This document shows, piece by piece, positions 1 through 6,884 of a stretch of DNA of 7,213 nt (position 1 is the first letter of the stretch; every line of letters begins with the position of its first letter). The notes beneath the pieces are model-generated. The model saw nothing but the letters and a program-made list of their open reading frames with translations. It searched no databases and was not told the origin of the DNA. Both the position numbers and the translations under genes were made by a program. Source of the stretch: Bacteroidaceae bacterium (GTDB taxonomy: Bacteria; Bacteroidota; Bacteroidia; Bacteroidales; Bacteroidaceae); contig JAGCWG010000104.1 in assembly GCA_017961965.1 (NCBI GenBank), positions 1 to 7,213 on the forward strand, read 5' to 3'.

Positions 1-249
1 CAATTAGTCTTAAAAGCGGAGGCAGAGCGAAGGCACAATGAAGGCAGAACGAAGACAACAGCAGTTCTACCCATGCAGTAACGAGTAACAGGTAACAATA
101 AGGATTTTAGTGTTAATGTATCCCATTTCAGATACAGTACCCCTCGTCTAAATATACTCTATTGGGGTATGACTATGAATAATTCTGGATTGCCTATTGA
201 AAATGAACGAGAAATAATCTCGCGGAAATTTGGATTTATCAGCAATAGA
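1..249. other. Non-coding left-edge region with short tandem repeats
   Basis: No convincing gene is visible. Two short degenerate repeat tracts are present. Positions 20-63 hold about four 11-bp units, and the first three are clear: AGGCAGAGCGA, AGGCACAATGA, AGGCAGAACGA. Positions 78-98 hold three heptamers: GTAACGA, GTAACAG, GTAACAA. A 6-bp inverted pair (TACCCC at 138-143, GGGGTA at 164-169) spans a 20-nt loop, too weak to call functional. A 24-codon minus-strand frame is open from 74 to the edge, but it lies inside the 11-mer tract and has no recognisable promoter, so it is not called. The region is the downstream flank of the hydrolase gene. Confidence 0.6.
20..63. repeat. 11-bp imperfect tandem repeat (about 4 units)
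   Basis: Units start at 20, 31, 42 and 53. The first three differ from one another at only a few positions (AGGCAGAGCGA, AGGCACAATGA, AGGCAGAACGA). The fourth, AGACAACAGCA, is degenerate. The function is unknown. The period is not a multiple of three and no gene covers it, so it looks like an intergenic minisatellite rather than a protein repeat. Confidence 0.65.
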
Positions 250-302
250 AAAAAATAATGCGCAGAGCCGCGAGTGTGTGTGAAAACTCTGCGGCGCTGC
301 GC
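250..302 (-). terminator. GC-rich hairpin terminator of the SGNH hydrolase gene
   Basis: Arms at 260-274 and 287-302 pair as GCGCAG/CTGCGC (6 bp), one A-G mismatch, GCCGC/GCGGC (5 bp), a one-base bulge, then GAG/CTC, around a 12-nt loop. Read on the minus strand, the hairpin is followed by ATTATTTTTTT (259 down to 250 and beyond), a U-rich tail. It lies about 50 nt past the hydrolase stop codon, so it fits an intrinsic terminator for that gene. The arm and the flanking ACGCAAAG-type sequence also resemble short G/C-rich repeats seen between genes in Bacteroidota, so it may double as a dispersed repeat. Confidence 0.7.
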
Positions 303-349
303 CTTTGCGTTTATTTTAGTCCAATCTGTTATTGACTGGTATTAATTCC

Positions 350-1093
350 CTAAAGTCCCAACATGAATTTCTCCGCCTTGTTAAAGAACAGGTCATGTCC
401 CTTGGCATTGAGGTGGGTGTTGTCTTGATAGGTATGGAAATACCGTCGGGCAAACTCCATCTCCCAAACGTATATTCCGCTTTGCGTAGAGCAGTCATAC
501 ACAGGCACCGCGAAATTGCGGCATTGCTCTATCATGATACGGATGATATCCGGATAAGGTGGTGTGGCGATTTTCCAAGGTGTGAAGACTGCAATCTTTG
601 AACTTGGGGCTTTCTTGATGAAACCACGGATGAGCTTGGCAAAGCCTTCCTCGAACTCCTCAACAGTGCCCTTACCCTTGATGATTTGCTCTGCATCTGA
701 GTGACCTCCGATGAGGAGGATATAGTCGCATGTGTCCATATCCTCGTAGAACTCGTTGATAGGTGCAGACCAACGCTCACGACGACGGTCGAACGCTATA
801 CAGCAGTTGTTACGTGCATAGTTGCGATAGAGCATGTGATACTTCTGGGCAAGCTTACAGTGCCATGTATCGGTGATGTCCTTGAGATGATTACGTGCAC
901 GACTTGCTCCGAAGACGTTGATAGTCTTGCCGAAAAGTTCGGAGTTTCTAATCTCGTAAGGGATAGGGTTCTTGTTGTCGTTCAAAGCTTTCTCATCGAG
1001 ACGGTAGTCATAGACTATGGCATCCTGTGCATGCATCGCCATAGAGAAGGCGAGGCTGATGAGAATCATAGTGATTTTTGCTGTTATTTTCAT
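350..1093 (-). CDS. Secreted SGNH/GDSL-like hydrolase, non-canonical catalytic blocks
   Basis: This is a probable exported esterase/acylhydrolase-type protein of about 247 residues; the substrate is unknown. Residue numbers here count from a possible upstream TTG at 1099. I prefer the ATG at 1093 (residue 3 in that count), which gives MKITAKI. A signal peptide follows (hydrophobic MILISLAFSMAM) with likely cleavage after Ala24 in MHA-QD. SGNH features seen are: block I INVFGASRARN with the candidate nucleophile Ser66, but GAS instead of GDS; a block II-like NYARNN near 93-98; block III IGGHSDA at 130-136, where the usual GxND is GGHSD; and block V DNTHL with Asp226 and His229, the expected DxxH pair. 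The fold is also suggested by the beta-strand-like DYILLIGG and SKIAVFTPW. The gene has its own promoter (1255-1285) and terminator (250-302), so it appears monocistronic. The family assignment is good; catalytic activity is less sure because the block I Asp and the block III Asn are replaced. Confidence 0.78.
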   Translation of the reverse strand: MKITAKITMILISLAFSMAMHAQDAIVYDYRLDEKALNDNKNPIPYEIRNSELFGKTINVFGASRARNHLKDITDTWHCKLAQKYHMLYRNYARNNCCIAFDRRRERWSAPINEFYEDMDTCDYILLIGGHSDAEQIIKGKGTVEEFEEGFAKLIRGFIKKAPSSKIAVFTPWKIATPPYPDIIRIMIEQCRNFAVPVYDCSTQSGIYVWEMEFARRYFHTYQDNTHLNAKGHDLFFNKAEKFMLGL

Positions 1094-1120
1094 AAACAAA
1101 AGTATTTAAATTCTGAAGGC

Positions 1121-1239
1121 TTTAAGGCTAAAGGACTAGGTCTAGGACTAAGGTCTAAGGACTAAGGTCGTAAGGGAAAGACTTTTGACCTTTGACTTTT
1201 AACATTTCGACTTTTGTCCTTTGTCTCTTGACCTTTTTG
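1121..1239. repeat. Degenerate heptamer repeats in opposed orientation (hydrolase leader)
   Basis: On the plus strand, 1121-1178 carries TAAGGTC/TAAGGAC-type heptamers. Positions 1180-1239 carry GACTTTT/GACCTTT-type heptamers, for example GACTTTTGACCTTT at 1180-1193 and GACTTTTGTCCTTT at 1209-1222. The two halves are roughly reverse complementary (AAGGTC against GACCTT), so the leader RNA of the hydrolase gene could fold back on itself. The tract lies between promoter and start codon. Any regulatory role is inference. Confidence 0.6.
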
Positions 1240-1254
1240 TTAGTATTTCATCCG

Positions 1255-1285
1255 CAAAGATACAACTTTTTTTGGTAATAACAAA
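1255..1285 (-). promoter_or_regulatory. Bacteroidota-type promoter of the SGNH hydrolase gene
   Basis: On the minus strand, TTTG (1285-1282) is followed by a 19-bp spacer and then TATCTTTG (1262-1255). This matches the Bacteroides primary sigma consensus TTTG-N19-21-TAnnTTTG exactly. Transcription should begin near 1251, giving a leader of about 155 nt before the ATG at 1093. An A/T tract (1296-1310) lies just upstream of the -33 box and could act as an UP-like element. Confidence 0.85.
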
Positions 1286-1295
1286 GGTTTGTGAG

Positions 1296-1377
1296 TTTTT
1301 TTTAAAAAAATGTACAATTTTAGGCTAAAGACTAAAGGCTAATGATTGAAGTCTTTCGACTTTTGCCTTTCGTCTTT
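1296..1377 (-). terminator. Possible lptD transcript end (weak hairpin plus T-run)
   Basis: AAAGACTAAAGGC (1327-1339) and GCCTTTCGTCTTT (1365-1377) pair at 12 of 13 positions around a 25-nt loop. Read on the minus strand, seven T's follow (1310-1304) after a gap of about 16 nt, and then an A-run. The gap and long loop are not canonical, so this is only a candidate 3' end for lptD. It overlaps the 14-bp repeats, which may be the real reason for the pairing. Confidence 0.35.
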
Positions 1378-1392
1378 TGCCTTTCGACTTTT
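1351..1392. repeat. 14-bp tandem repeat, three copies (six heptamers)
   Basis: Three adjacent units are GTCTTTCGACTTTT (1351-1364), GCCTTTCGTCTTTT (1365-1378) and GCCTTTCGACTTTT (1379-1392). Each is built from two GNCTTTY heptamers. The array lies 15 bp past the lptD stop codon in the lptD 3' untranslated region. Function unknown. Confidence 0.8.
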
Positions 1393-1406
1393 TACTTTTT
1401 CGCCTT

Positions 1407-4280
1407 CTAATACCACTTCACATTATTCGACATTCCAGAACGCTTATCGTACTTCAGGGCATCGGTTAGCGTAGCGGCTTTACAGCGGAATGAGAAGTTA
1501 TAGCTGGTATAAGGTGCAATCACAACACCGCAACTCATGGAGAAGCAGTGCAAATCGCGTGAGAGGGATGCTGTGGTGGTTGACAGTTTATGATAGTTGA
1601 AATCATAGCCTGACGACCATGAGATATCCCATCCGTCAGAAAGGCGCACGTTGCCTGAGAAGTTGAGGGTATGGGTGAGTTTATACTTATAGTGTCCGGT
1701 CTTACCGTCGGAATGCTCCACGAAAGCACTCGGCGACACATTTTCGCTCATGGTTACGCCATACGAGAAAGTGATACTCCAAGGCATTGTGAACTGCATA
1801 TAGCCGTCGTCGTCAGTCTCAGCCCTGCTCTTGCCTTCAGCACCTCTCTGACCCTTCATCATGACAGGGTCAACATTGGTGTCGAGACCTGTGTCGAAGT
1901 CATCGTCGGAATCCTCGTCGGAATCATTTTTCTTCTTGTCGTCGTCCTTTCCGAAGAGTTTCCTAAGTTTCTCAGGGTTAAGAGTATAGGATATATTCTG
2001 AGACATGCCCTGAAAACGTCCGAATCGACCGAACGAATACTCAGTATGCTTACTCTGGAAGATGTTATAGTTACCCTCGCTATCCTTTGTATATTCGAGA
2101 GCGTACGTGGCAAATCGGGCATTAAGGGTGAAGGTGTAGTTCTTCCACCACTTCAGTCGGATATTCATGCTGAGGTCGCTCCAAGGACGCTCTTTGGCCG
2201 CCATGTTGTATGACATACTTGCACCGAGTTCATCGATGATGCTAATCTTTCTGTAGCCAGTGGTATCCTTGTCGGACTTCACTTTCATCTCGATATTATT
2301 TGATACAGACATAGAGATGGATTGCGACTCGCCTCGACCGGGAACACCAAACAACGCATTGTCAAAAGGAGAGTAATACACTGTGTCAATCATACCGCCT
2401 CTCGGCTTGTAGTAGCTCTTCCAGTATCCATATTTGCTGTTGCCGAAATCAGGGGTATATGTGTATGACACGGAGGGAGTGAACACGTGACGGATAGCCT
2501 GTATCTTGTCGCCGAAAATCTTACGGTTTGGCACAAAGAATCCATAGACCTTGGTATTGGCACTTACCGATGCGTTCCAGTTGAATACATTATAGAATCC
2601 GCTTATTGTGTCAAGCCTTTCGTAGCTGTTACCATGCTTGTCCACGTCCCAACTTTTCTCCACTTTTTTTGCGTACATTCGGTCGGTTAAGTTGACCGAA
2701 GGTGATACATTTATGACATTAAGGATGGAGAAACTGGCACTTACGGGAATAGAGTGCTCCATTCCGTTCTTCCAGTCCTTGGAGAGACTGGCATTCTTGA
2801 ATTCATTCTCCTTCGTAGTGATTGAATTTGACACATGTCCTGTATATGACATGCTAATCTTCTCGTACCAACGCTCCTTACCAGCGGAATACTTACGCTT
2901 GAACGGATTGAAACGCGAGATGGAGATGTTGAGGTCGGGCAATGTAAGAGAGAGGGTGGAATCACGCATGTCCTGAGAAATATTGGCAGTTGACGACAGG
3001 CTCAGACCGATGCTGGAGAACGACGTATTCCATGACACGGATGATGTACGTGTTGTCTGCGAACGTGACTGCGGATTATAGAATGAAGTCAGGTTGTTCT
3101 GCTCGTAGTTTGACGTAGAGAAATTGACACTTGCCGATAGTCTGCTGAACGGATTCGACTTAGCATCCTGACTATGTGACCACCCTATTCTGAAACTCTT
3201 GTCCGACGAATAGTCGGGCATTCCCTTGTCTCCAGTACGAGTGTCCTGGAAAGACAGATTGAACGAGCCTGAGTATTTGTATCTTTTCCGATAGTTGGAA
3301 GAGGCTGATATTCCCCAAGAGCCCTTGGTATAGATTTCACCCGTAAGCTTCAGGTCCATCCTATCAGAAATGGCAAAGTAATAGCCACCGTCACGTAGAT
3401 AGAAACCTCTTGAAGTCTCATCACCGTAGGTCGGCATTATAAAGCCACTTGAATATGACTTTGAGAATGGGAAGAATCCGTAAGGGATGGCAATAGGCAG
3501 AGGCACATCCTGCACCACAAGATATGCAGGACCGAATATCACATCCTTGCCAGGGCGCACCTTAGCACGCGAGAGGGCGAGATAGAAATCGGGATGCTCC
3601 TCATCACATGTAGTATAGCGACCATGCTTCAGATACAAGTTTCCTTCCCTGTCACGCTTTGAACGCTCAGCCGTTAGGAATCCGTCTTCCTGCTCAGTAT
3701 ATACAGAAGATATGAGTCCTTTCTTCGTTTTGAAATTAAATGCCATGGTATCAGACTCATACGTATCAGAACCCATTTTGAAGACTGGTGTTCCAATCTT
3801 CTCATGAGTGGAGGTATCCAAGACACCAGTGGCACGTACAAGACTGGAATCGAGCGTTATAGCCACCTTCTCAGATGCAAGGTCCATATTCTCATACTTC
3901 ACCGTAGAAGAACCATAGAGATGCGCCATCTTATTGCCTGCAAAATACACAAGGGAGTCGTCAGCCGTATATGACACAGGAGCATCGATTCCGTTTTTCT
4001 TCCTCCTGTTCAAGGAATCAAGCCTTATGGAATCGTCGATAGCCTGATTGCGTAGGAATATGGCACGGTGAAGCGAATCAAGCGTATCTATTGCCTGACT
4101 GAATGCCGTATCAACTGCGTTTTTCGGGATAACAGAATCTACACGAGCACTATCATGCGTATTTTCCGACACAGTAGTATCAGTATCATTTTTAGAAAAT
4201 CCTGAAAATGACACGCGATTATTTGCCATTGCAAAGATAATGACAAAGGATAAAATAAATATGGTGACACGACTGCGCAT
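1407..4280 (-). CDS. lptD: LptD-family LPS-assembly outer-membrane protein
   Basis: LptD forms the outer-membrane barrel that, with LptE, receives LPS from the periplasmic Lpt bridge and inserts it into the outer leaflet. The 957-residue product has a signal peptide (hydrophobic 6-19, cleavage likely after Ala19 in AMA-NN). A Ser/Asp-rich linker of about 85 residues follows, then an OstA/LptA-like domain at about 107-240 (LVYFAGNKMAHLYGSSTVKY, ASEKVAITLDSSLVRATGV). Next comes the entry to the barrel, with the P-rich GPAYLVVQDVPLPIAIPYGF at about 250-269, typical of the Bacteroidota LptD form. Residues about 270-957 show repeated alternating, aromatic-rich beta-strands and end in aromatic NNVKWY, a plausible BAM recognition end. 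Residues 779-803 are a strongly acidic/basic low-complexity stretch, probably a surface loop. Only four cysteines are present (225, 912, 917, 933). The gene lies between a PpiD-type foldase and a hydrolase, and its own promoter sits immediately upstream. The start at 4280 is favoured because it keeps the signal peptide; the next Met (18) would destroy it. Confidence 0.9.
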   Translation of the reverse strand: MRSRVTIFILSFVIIFAMANNRVSFSGFSKNDTDTTVSENTHDSARVDSVIPKNAVDTAFSQAIDTLDSLHRAIFLRNQAIDDSIRLDSLNRRKKNGIDAPVSYTADDSLVYFAGNKMAHLYGSSTVKYENMDLASEKVAITLDSSLVRATGVLDTSTHEKIGTPVFKMGSDTYESDTMAFNFKTKKGLISSVYTEQEDGFLTAERSKRDREGNLYLKHGRYTTCDEEHPDFYLALSRAKVRPGKDVIFGPAYLVVQDVPLPIAIPYGFFPFSKSYSSGFIMPTYGDETSRGFYLRDGGYYFAISDRMDLKLTGEIYTKGSWGISASSNYRKRYKYSGSFNLSFQDTRTGDKGMPDYSSDKSFRIGWSHSQDAKSNPFSRLSASVNFSTSNYEQNNLTSFYNPQSRSQTTRTSSVSWNTSFSSIGLSLSSTANISQDMRDSTLSLTLPDLNISISRFNPFKRKYSAGKERWYEKISMSYTGHVSNSITTKENEFKNASLSKDWKNGMEHSIPVSASFSILNVINVSPSVNLTDRMYAKKVEKSWDVDKHGNSYERLDTISGFYNVFNWNASVSANTKVYGFFVPNRKIFGDKIQAIRHVFTPSVSYTYTPDFGNSKYGYWKSYYKPRGGMIDTVYYSPFDNALFGVPGRGESQSISMSVSNNIEMKVKSDKDTTGYRKISIIDELGASMSYNMAAKERPWSDLSMNIRLKWWKNYTFTLNARFATYALEYTKDSEGNYNIFQSKHTEYSFGRFGRFQGMSQNISYTLNPEKLRKLFGKDDDKKKNDSDEDSDDDFDTGLDTNVDPVMMKGQRGAEGKSRAETDDDGYMQFTMPWSITFSYGVTMSENVSPSAFVEHSDGKTGHYKYKLTHTLNFSGNVRLSDGWDISWSSGYDFNYHKLSTTTASLSRDLHCFSMSCGVVIAPYTSYNFSFRCKAATLTDALKYDKRSGMSNNVKWY

Positions 4281-4288
4281 TCGGAGTG

Positions 4289-4319
4289 CAAAGGTACAAA
4301 AAATTATTGATACTGCAAA
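4289..4319 (-). promoter_or_regulatory. lptD promoter, -33 box overlapping the upstream terminator T-run
   Basis: On the minus strand, TTTG (4319-4316), a 19-bp spacer and TACCTTTG (4296-4289) match the Bacteroides consensus fully. The predicted transcription start is near 4285, only about 5 nt before the ATG at 4280-4278, so the lptD mRNA is expected to be leaderless or nearly so. The -33 box shares bases with the T-run of the ppiD terminator (4317-4324). Confidence 0.85.
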
Positions 4320-4356
4320 AAAAACCGCTCTCTGATGGATTTCAGAAAGCGGTTTT
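4317..4356 (-). terminator. Intrinsic terminator of the ppiD-like gene
   Basis: AAAACCGCTCTCTGA (4321-4335) and TCAGAAAGCGGTTTT (4342-4356) form a 15-bp stem with one mismatch and a 6-nt loop. On the minus strand it ends in eight T's (4324-4317). It lies about 60 nt beyond the ppiD stop codon. An additional TTTTTTTT at 4359-4366 on the plus strand makes the structure nearly symmetric, so it could also stop opposing transcription. Confidence 0.9.
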
Positions 4357-4414
4357 AATTTTTTTTGATAAAACGCTATACCTTATTATAATATATTAAA
4401 GGCTTTAACCCTTT

Positions 4415-6556
4415 TTAGTAGAAGAGGTAACGGTTATCAACGATATCAGCCTTTATGTAAAGTTCCTGCATGAAGTTGCCAGCCATCTGCATGTTACGCT
4501 GAGCAAGCTTCAACTCCTGTGACTTAGCATCGAACTTGACACCAGTACGAGCACCACTGCTCTTAACCTTGAAGAGATATACGCCAGCATTACCCTTAAC
4601 AGGCTTTGCAGAGAACTGACCAACCTTTGTTGCTGCAACAGCACCACAAAGGGCTGGCTCAGAAGAACCTGTGAGCTGTACGAATACTGGTGCAGCGAAT
4701 GATACCTGATCAACAGGAGCAAACTTACCGCCCTTAGTCTGTGCATCCTTAATGCTCTTTACACCGGCAAGCTTGGCAATGATTTTCTCAGCCTTCTTGT
4801 CCTTCAGCACCTCAGCCTTAACGATTTCCTTAATCTGCTCATCGTCAAGTGAACGGTAGCCCTTCTCAGGAATCTTTGTAAGACCTACAACGAGGAGAGC
4901 GTCATTCTCGCCACACTCATAGAGAGGAGAAACAGCACCTTCCTTAGAATCGAAAATCCACTTGAGAGCGTCACGGGTAGAACGGAGGTTAGCTACAAAG
5001 TGCTGAGTTGTACGAGTGTCAGAAGCAGTCTCAACTGTGTAGCCGTACTTCTTTGCATTCTTCTCAAGAGCCTCGATTGTCTGATTCTCAGAAACATACT
5101 GAGAGAACTTATTGTAAGCCTGTGAATATGTATCCTTAGAGAATGCGATATCAGTCTTGATAACAGCGGCAACATACTTTGTTGTCATAGCCTTGCGGTT
5201 TGTAACCTTGACAATGATATTACCAGCAGTTGTCTGAATGTTCTTCAGCGCACCAACTGCAGAATAGTTGAGAGCGTTGAGATATGCCTTTGTGTCAGCA
5301 TCAAGAGATGGTGAATACTGATACTGCTGTGTAGTGAGCCAATTCTTTTCACCAGTCTGACCATACTTCTTGGCAATTGCCTCCCACTGTGTAGCATCAG
5401 CAGAAAGAGCGTTATAGATAGAGTCTGCACGCTTGTGAGCGTCCTCTGGAGTCTCACCACCAACCTGAATTGCCTGGAACTCGATTGAGTCAGGAAGCTC
5501 AGCCTTTGAAATAAGACGAAGCACATTGAGTGTGTTGTCCTGAGCATTCTCCTTAATGGCTGTTGTTGTGCCTACAGATGTAGAATCAATAAGAGCCTGA
5601 ATGTCAGAAGGGAATGCGCTCTTGTTTACAGGTACACCGAGATATGCGACATTAGAACCTGACTTACGGATAACCTCAGAAGGGTCCTCTGCAGTAGCAA
5701 GCTGAGCTGCATAGTCCTTTGTCTTCTTCATATGAGTAGCCTTGTCAGTTGCAGAAGCCTTAACACGTACTGCAACATACTTAATGTCGCGTGTTTCGTC
5801 ATACTGCTTGAAGCGTGGCTTCAACTCATTATACTTTGCCTTGAGGTCGGCGTCAGAAACCTGTACGTCCTTATCCTCGATTGAAGAGTAAGGGAAAGCA
5901 GCAAGGTCGATGCTTGACTCCTTTGTCTCCTCGTCGAATGTCTGCTTTGCCTCAACTGGGTTAGAGAAGAAAGTATGACCGAGGAGAACTTGATACTTCT
6001 GTGCGAGAGTCTGCTGACGAAGTGTCTTCTCGATGAACTGCCAGTAGTTATATATCTTCTGGTACTGCTCCTGATACTGTGGATTAGTATTCTTCTTGTA
6101 CTCATTCATGAACTGCTTGAGCGCATTTGCATCAAAGCGGCCAGTCTGCTGGTTAACGAATGGAGACTGAAGAAGAAGCTGGTTTGTTCCCTGATTGAGA
6201 ATATTGCGAATCTCATCGTCAGTCACAGTAAGGCCGAGTTTCTTTGCGTCATCCTCGATGAGCTTTGTCTGAACGTAAGTATTCCACACCTGGTCACGAA
6301 CCTGATTGAGTTCGTCTTCTGTGAGGTTGTCCTTACCCTGAGTCATCTTAATGACATCGCTGAACTCGTCAACCATTTTCTGGAATTCCTCATAAGTGAT
6401 TTTGTCGCCGAGAACCTCACCTATCTGCTGACGGGCGTTGTTCTTGGAAGCCTCACACGAACGGAAAGCCTCCTCGGCAATGAAAGCAAAGAGGCCAAGA
6501 CCGATGATGCTCACCAGCAAGATGCCCCTGCGTCTGATTTTTCCTAATACTGCCAT
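4415..6556 (-). CDS. ppiD: PpiD/SurA-type membrane-anchored periplasmic foldase
   Basis: This is a probable periplasmic chaperone of the parvulin-type peptidyl-prolyl isomerase group, anchored in the inner membrane and acting on exported proteins. The product is 713 residues, close to the usual length of about 700 in Bacteroidota. It starts with basic GKIRRR and one membrane segment at about 11-30 (GILLVSIIGLGLFAFIAEEA). A SurA-N-like helical chaperone region at about 40-260 follows, with ITYEEFQKMVDEF, TYVQTKLIEDDAKKLGLTVT and FVNQQTGRFD. A parvulin-like domain covers about 356-453: EFQAIQVGG, WEAIAKKYGQTGEKNWLTT, TAGNIIVKVTNRK. Two further parvulin-tail-like pieces lie at 530-566 (IFDSKEGAVSPLYECGEND, then LLVVGLTKIPEKGY) and 635-665 (VGQFSAKPVKGNAGVYLFKV). 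The C-terminus DIVDNRYLFY is typical of this group. The parvulin domain lacks the usual active-site His in its first strand and the GGdLG turn (TGEKNW instead), so it may be a chaperone without isomerase activity; E. coli PpiD's parvulin domain is known to be inactive. Its promoter is upstream, and a strong terminator separates it from lptD. Confidence 0.88.
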   Translation of the reverse strand: MAVLGKIRRRGILLVSIIGLGLFAFIAEEAFRSCEASKNNARQQIGEVLGDKITYEEFQKMVDEFSDVIKMTQGKDNLTEDELNQVRDQVWNTYVQTKLIEDDAKKLGLTVTDDEIRNILNQGTNQLLLQSPFVNQQTGRFDANALKQFMNEYKKNTNPQYQEQYQKIYNYWQFIEKTLRQQTLAQKYQVLLGHTFFSNPVEAKQTFDEETKESSIDLAAFPYSSIEDKDVQVSDADLKAKYNELKPRFKQYDETRDIKYVAVRVKASATDKATHMKKTKDYAAQLATAEDPSEVIRKSGSNVAYLGVPVNKSAFPSDIQALIDSTSVGTTTAIKENAQDNTLNVLRLISKAELPDSIEFQAIQVGGETPEDAHKRADSIYNALSADATQWEAIAKKYGQTGEKNWLTTQQYQYSPSLDADTKAYLNALNYSAVGALKNIQTTAGNIIVKVTNRKAMTTKYVAAVIKTDIAFSKDTYSQAYNKFSQYVSENQTIEALEKNAKKYGYTVETASDTRTTQHFVANLRSTRDALKWIFDSKEGAVSPLYECGENDALLVVGLTKIPEKGYRSLDDEQIKEIVKAEVLKDKKAEKIIAKLAGVKSIKDAQTKGGKFAPVDQVSFAAPVFVQLTGSSEPALCGAVAATKVGQFSAKPVKGNAGVYLFKVKSSGARTGVKFDAKSQELKLAQRNMQMAGNFMQELYIKADIVDNRYLFY

Positions 6557-6674
6557 TTTTTAGTTTTGATTTGGTTTTTATTATTGTTTTTATTTTCTCT
6601 GTTTGACAAGCCCGAAGGCCATTTTCGCACGCAAGCAACAGATTTAGCATTGATGCCCACGTACAAATTGCGTA

Positions 6675-6707
6675 CAAAGTTAGTAAAAAAAAAGGAAAAA
6701 TCGCAAC
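6675..6707 (-). promoter_or_regulatory. Promoter of the ppiD-like gene
   Basis: On the minus strand, TAACTTTG (6682-6675) is a full match to the Bacteroides -7 box TAnnTTTG. Upstream, GTTG (6707-6704) lies 21 bp away and matches TTTG at three of four bases, so the -33 box is weaker than at the other two genes. Transcription should start near 6671, leaving a leader of about 115 nt before the ATG at 6556. The last part of the leader is A-rich with no Shine-Dalgarno sequence, as is usual in this phylum. Confidence 0.7.
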
Positions 6708-6884
6708 TTTGACTATAAAATTTTCTATGAAAAAGACTATTTTCCCATTTATTTGTGATAAAACACATTTTTCCCCTATTTAACAAAGACAAAAAGACTA
6801 AAAATTAAAGACTGAACATCAAGAGCAAACAGGAAAATGTAAAGTAAATTGTTTACAAAAAATACAGACACAGAAATCAAACAT

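Larger units (their letters stand above)
1100..1406. other. Intergenic region between lptD and the hydrolase gene, rich in 7/14-bp repeats
   Basis: No gene is visible. Reading right to left, the direction of transcription, it holds a 14-bp repeat tract just after the lptD stop, a T8A7 tract at 1296-1310, a consensus promoter for the hydrolase, and a roughly 155-nt untranslated leader. Most of that leader consists of degenerate heptamer repeats, pyrimidine-rich at 1180-1239 and purine-rich at about 1121-1178 on the plus strand. Confidence 0.7.

Noticed and set aside
1..74. Minus-strand frame open from ATG at 74 to the window edge, beginning MGRTAVVFVLPSLCL
   Set aside because: It is only 24 codons, is made largely from the 11-bp repeat tract, has no promoter of the type seen at the three real genes, and has no recognisable protein features beyond mild hydrophobicity.
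1094..1099. TTG at 1099 as start of the hydrolase
   Set aside because: An ATG lies two codons downstream and gives a normal signal-peptide start (MKITAKI); the TTG adds only two residues.
1671..2213. 180-codon plus-strand frame opposite lptD
   Set aside because: It is antisense to the well-supported lptD barrel region, with no promoter and no known domain.
5975..6547. 190-codon plus-strand frame opposite ppiD
   Set aside because: It lies antisense inside a clear protein-coding gene. Its Leu/Val-rich product is what the opposite strand of the Gln/Glu/Lys-rich ppiD sequence would give.
6544..6792. 82-codon minus-strand frame across the ppiD promoter and leader
   Set aside because: It overlaps the ppiD promoter and start in another frame, has an A-run-derived Asn/Lys-rich composition and no family resemblance. 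It is explained by the leader sequence.
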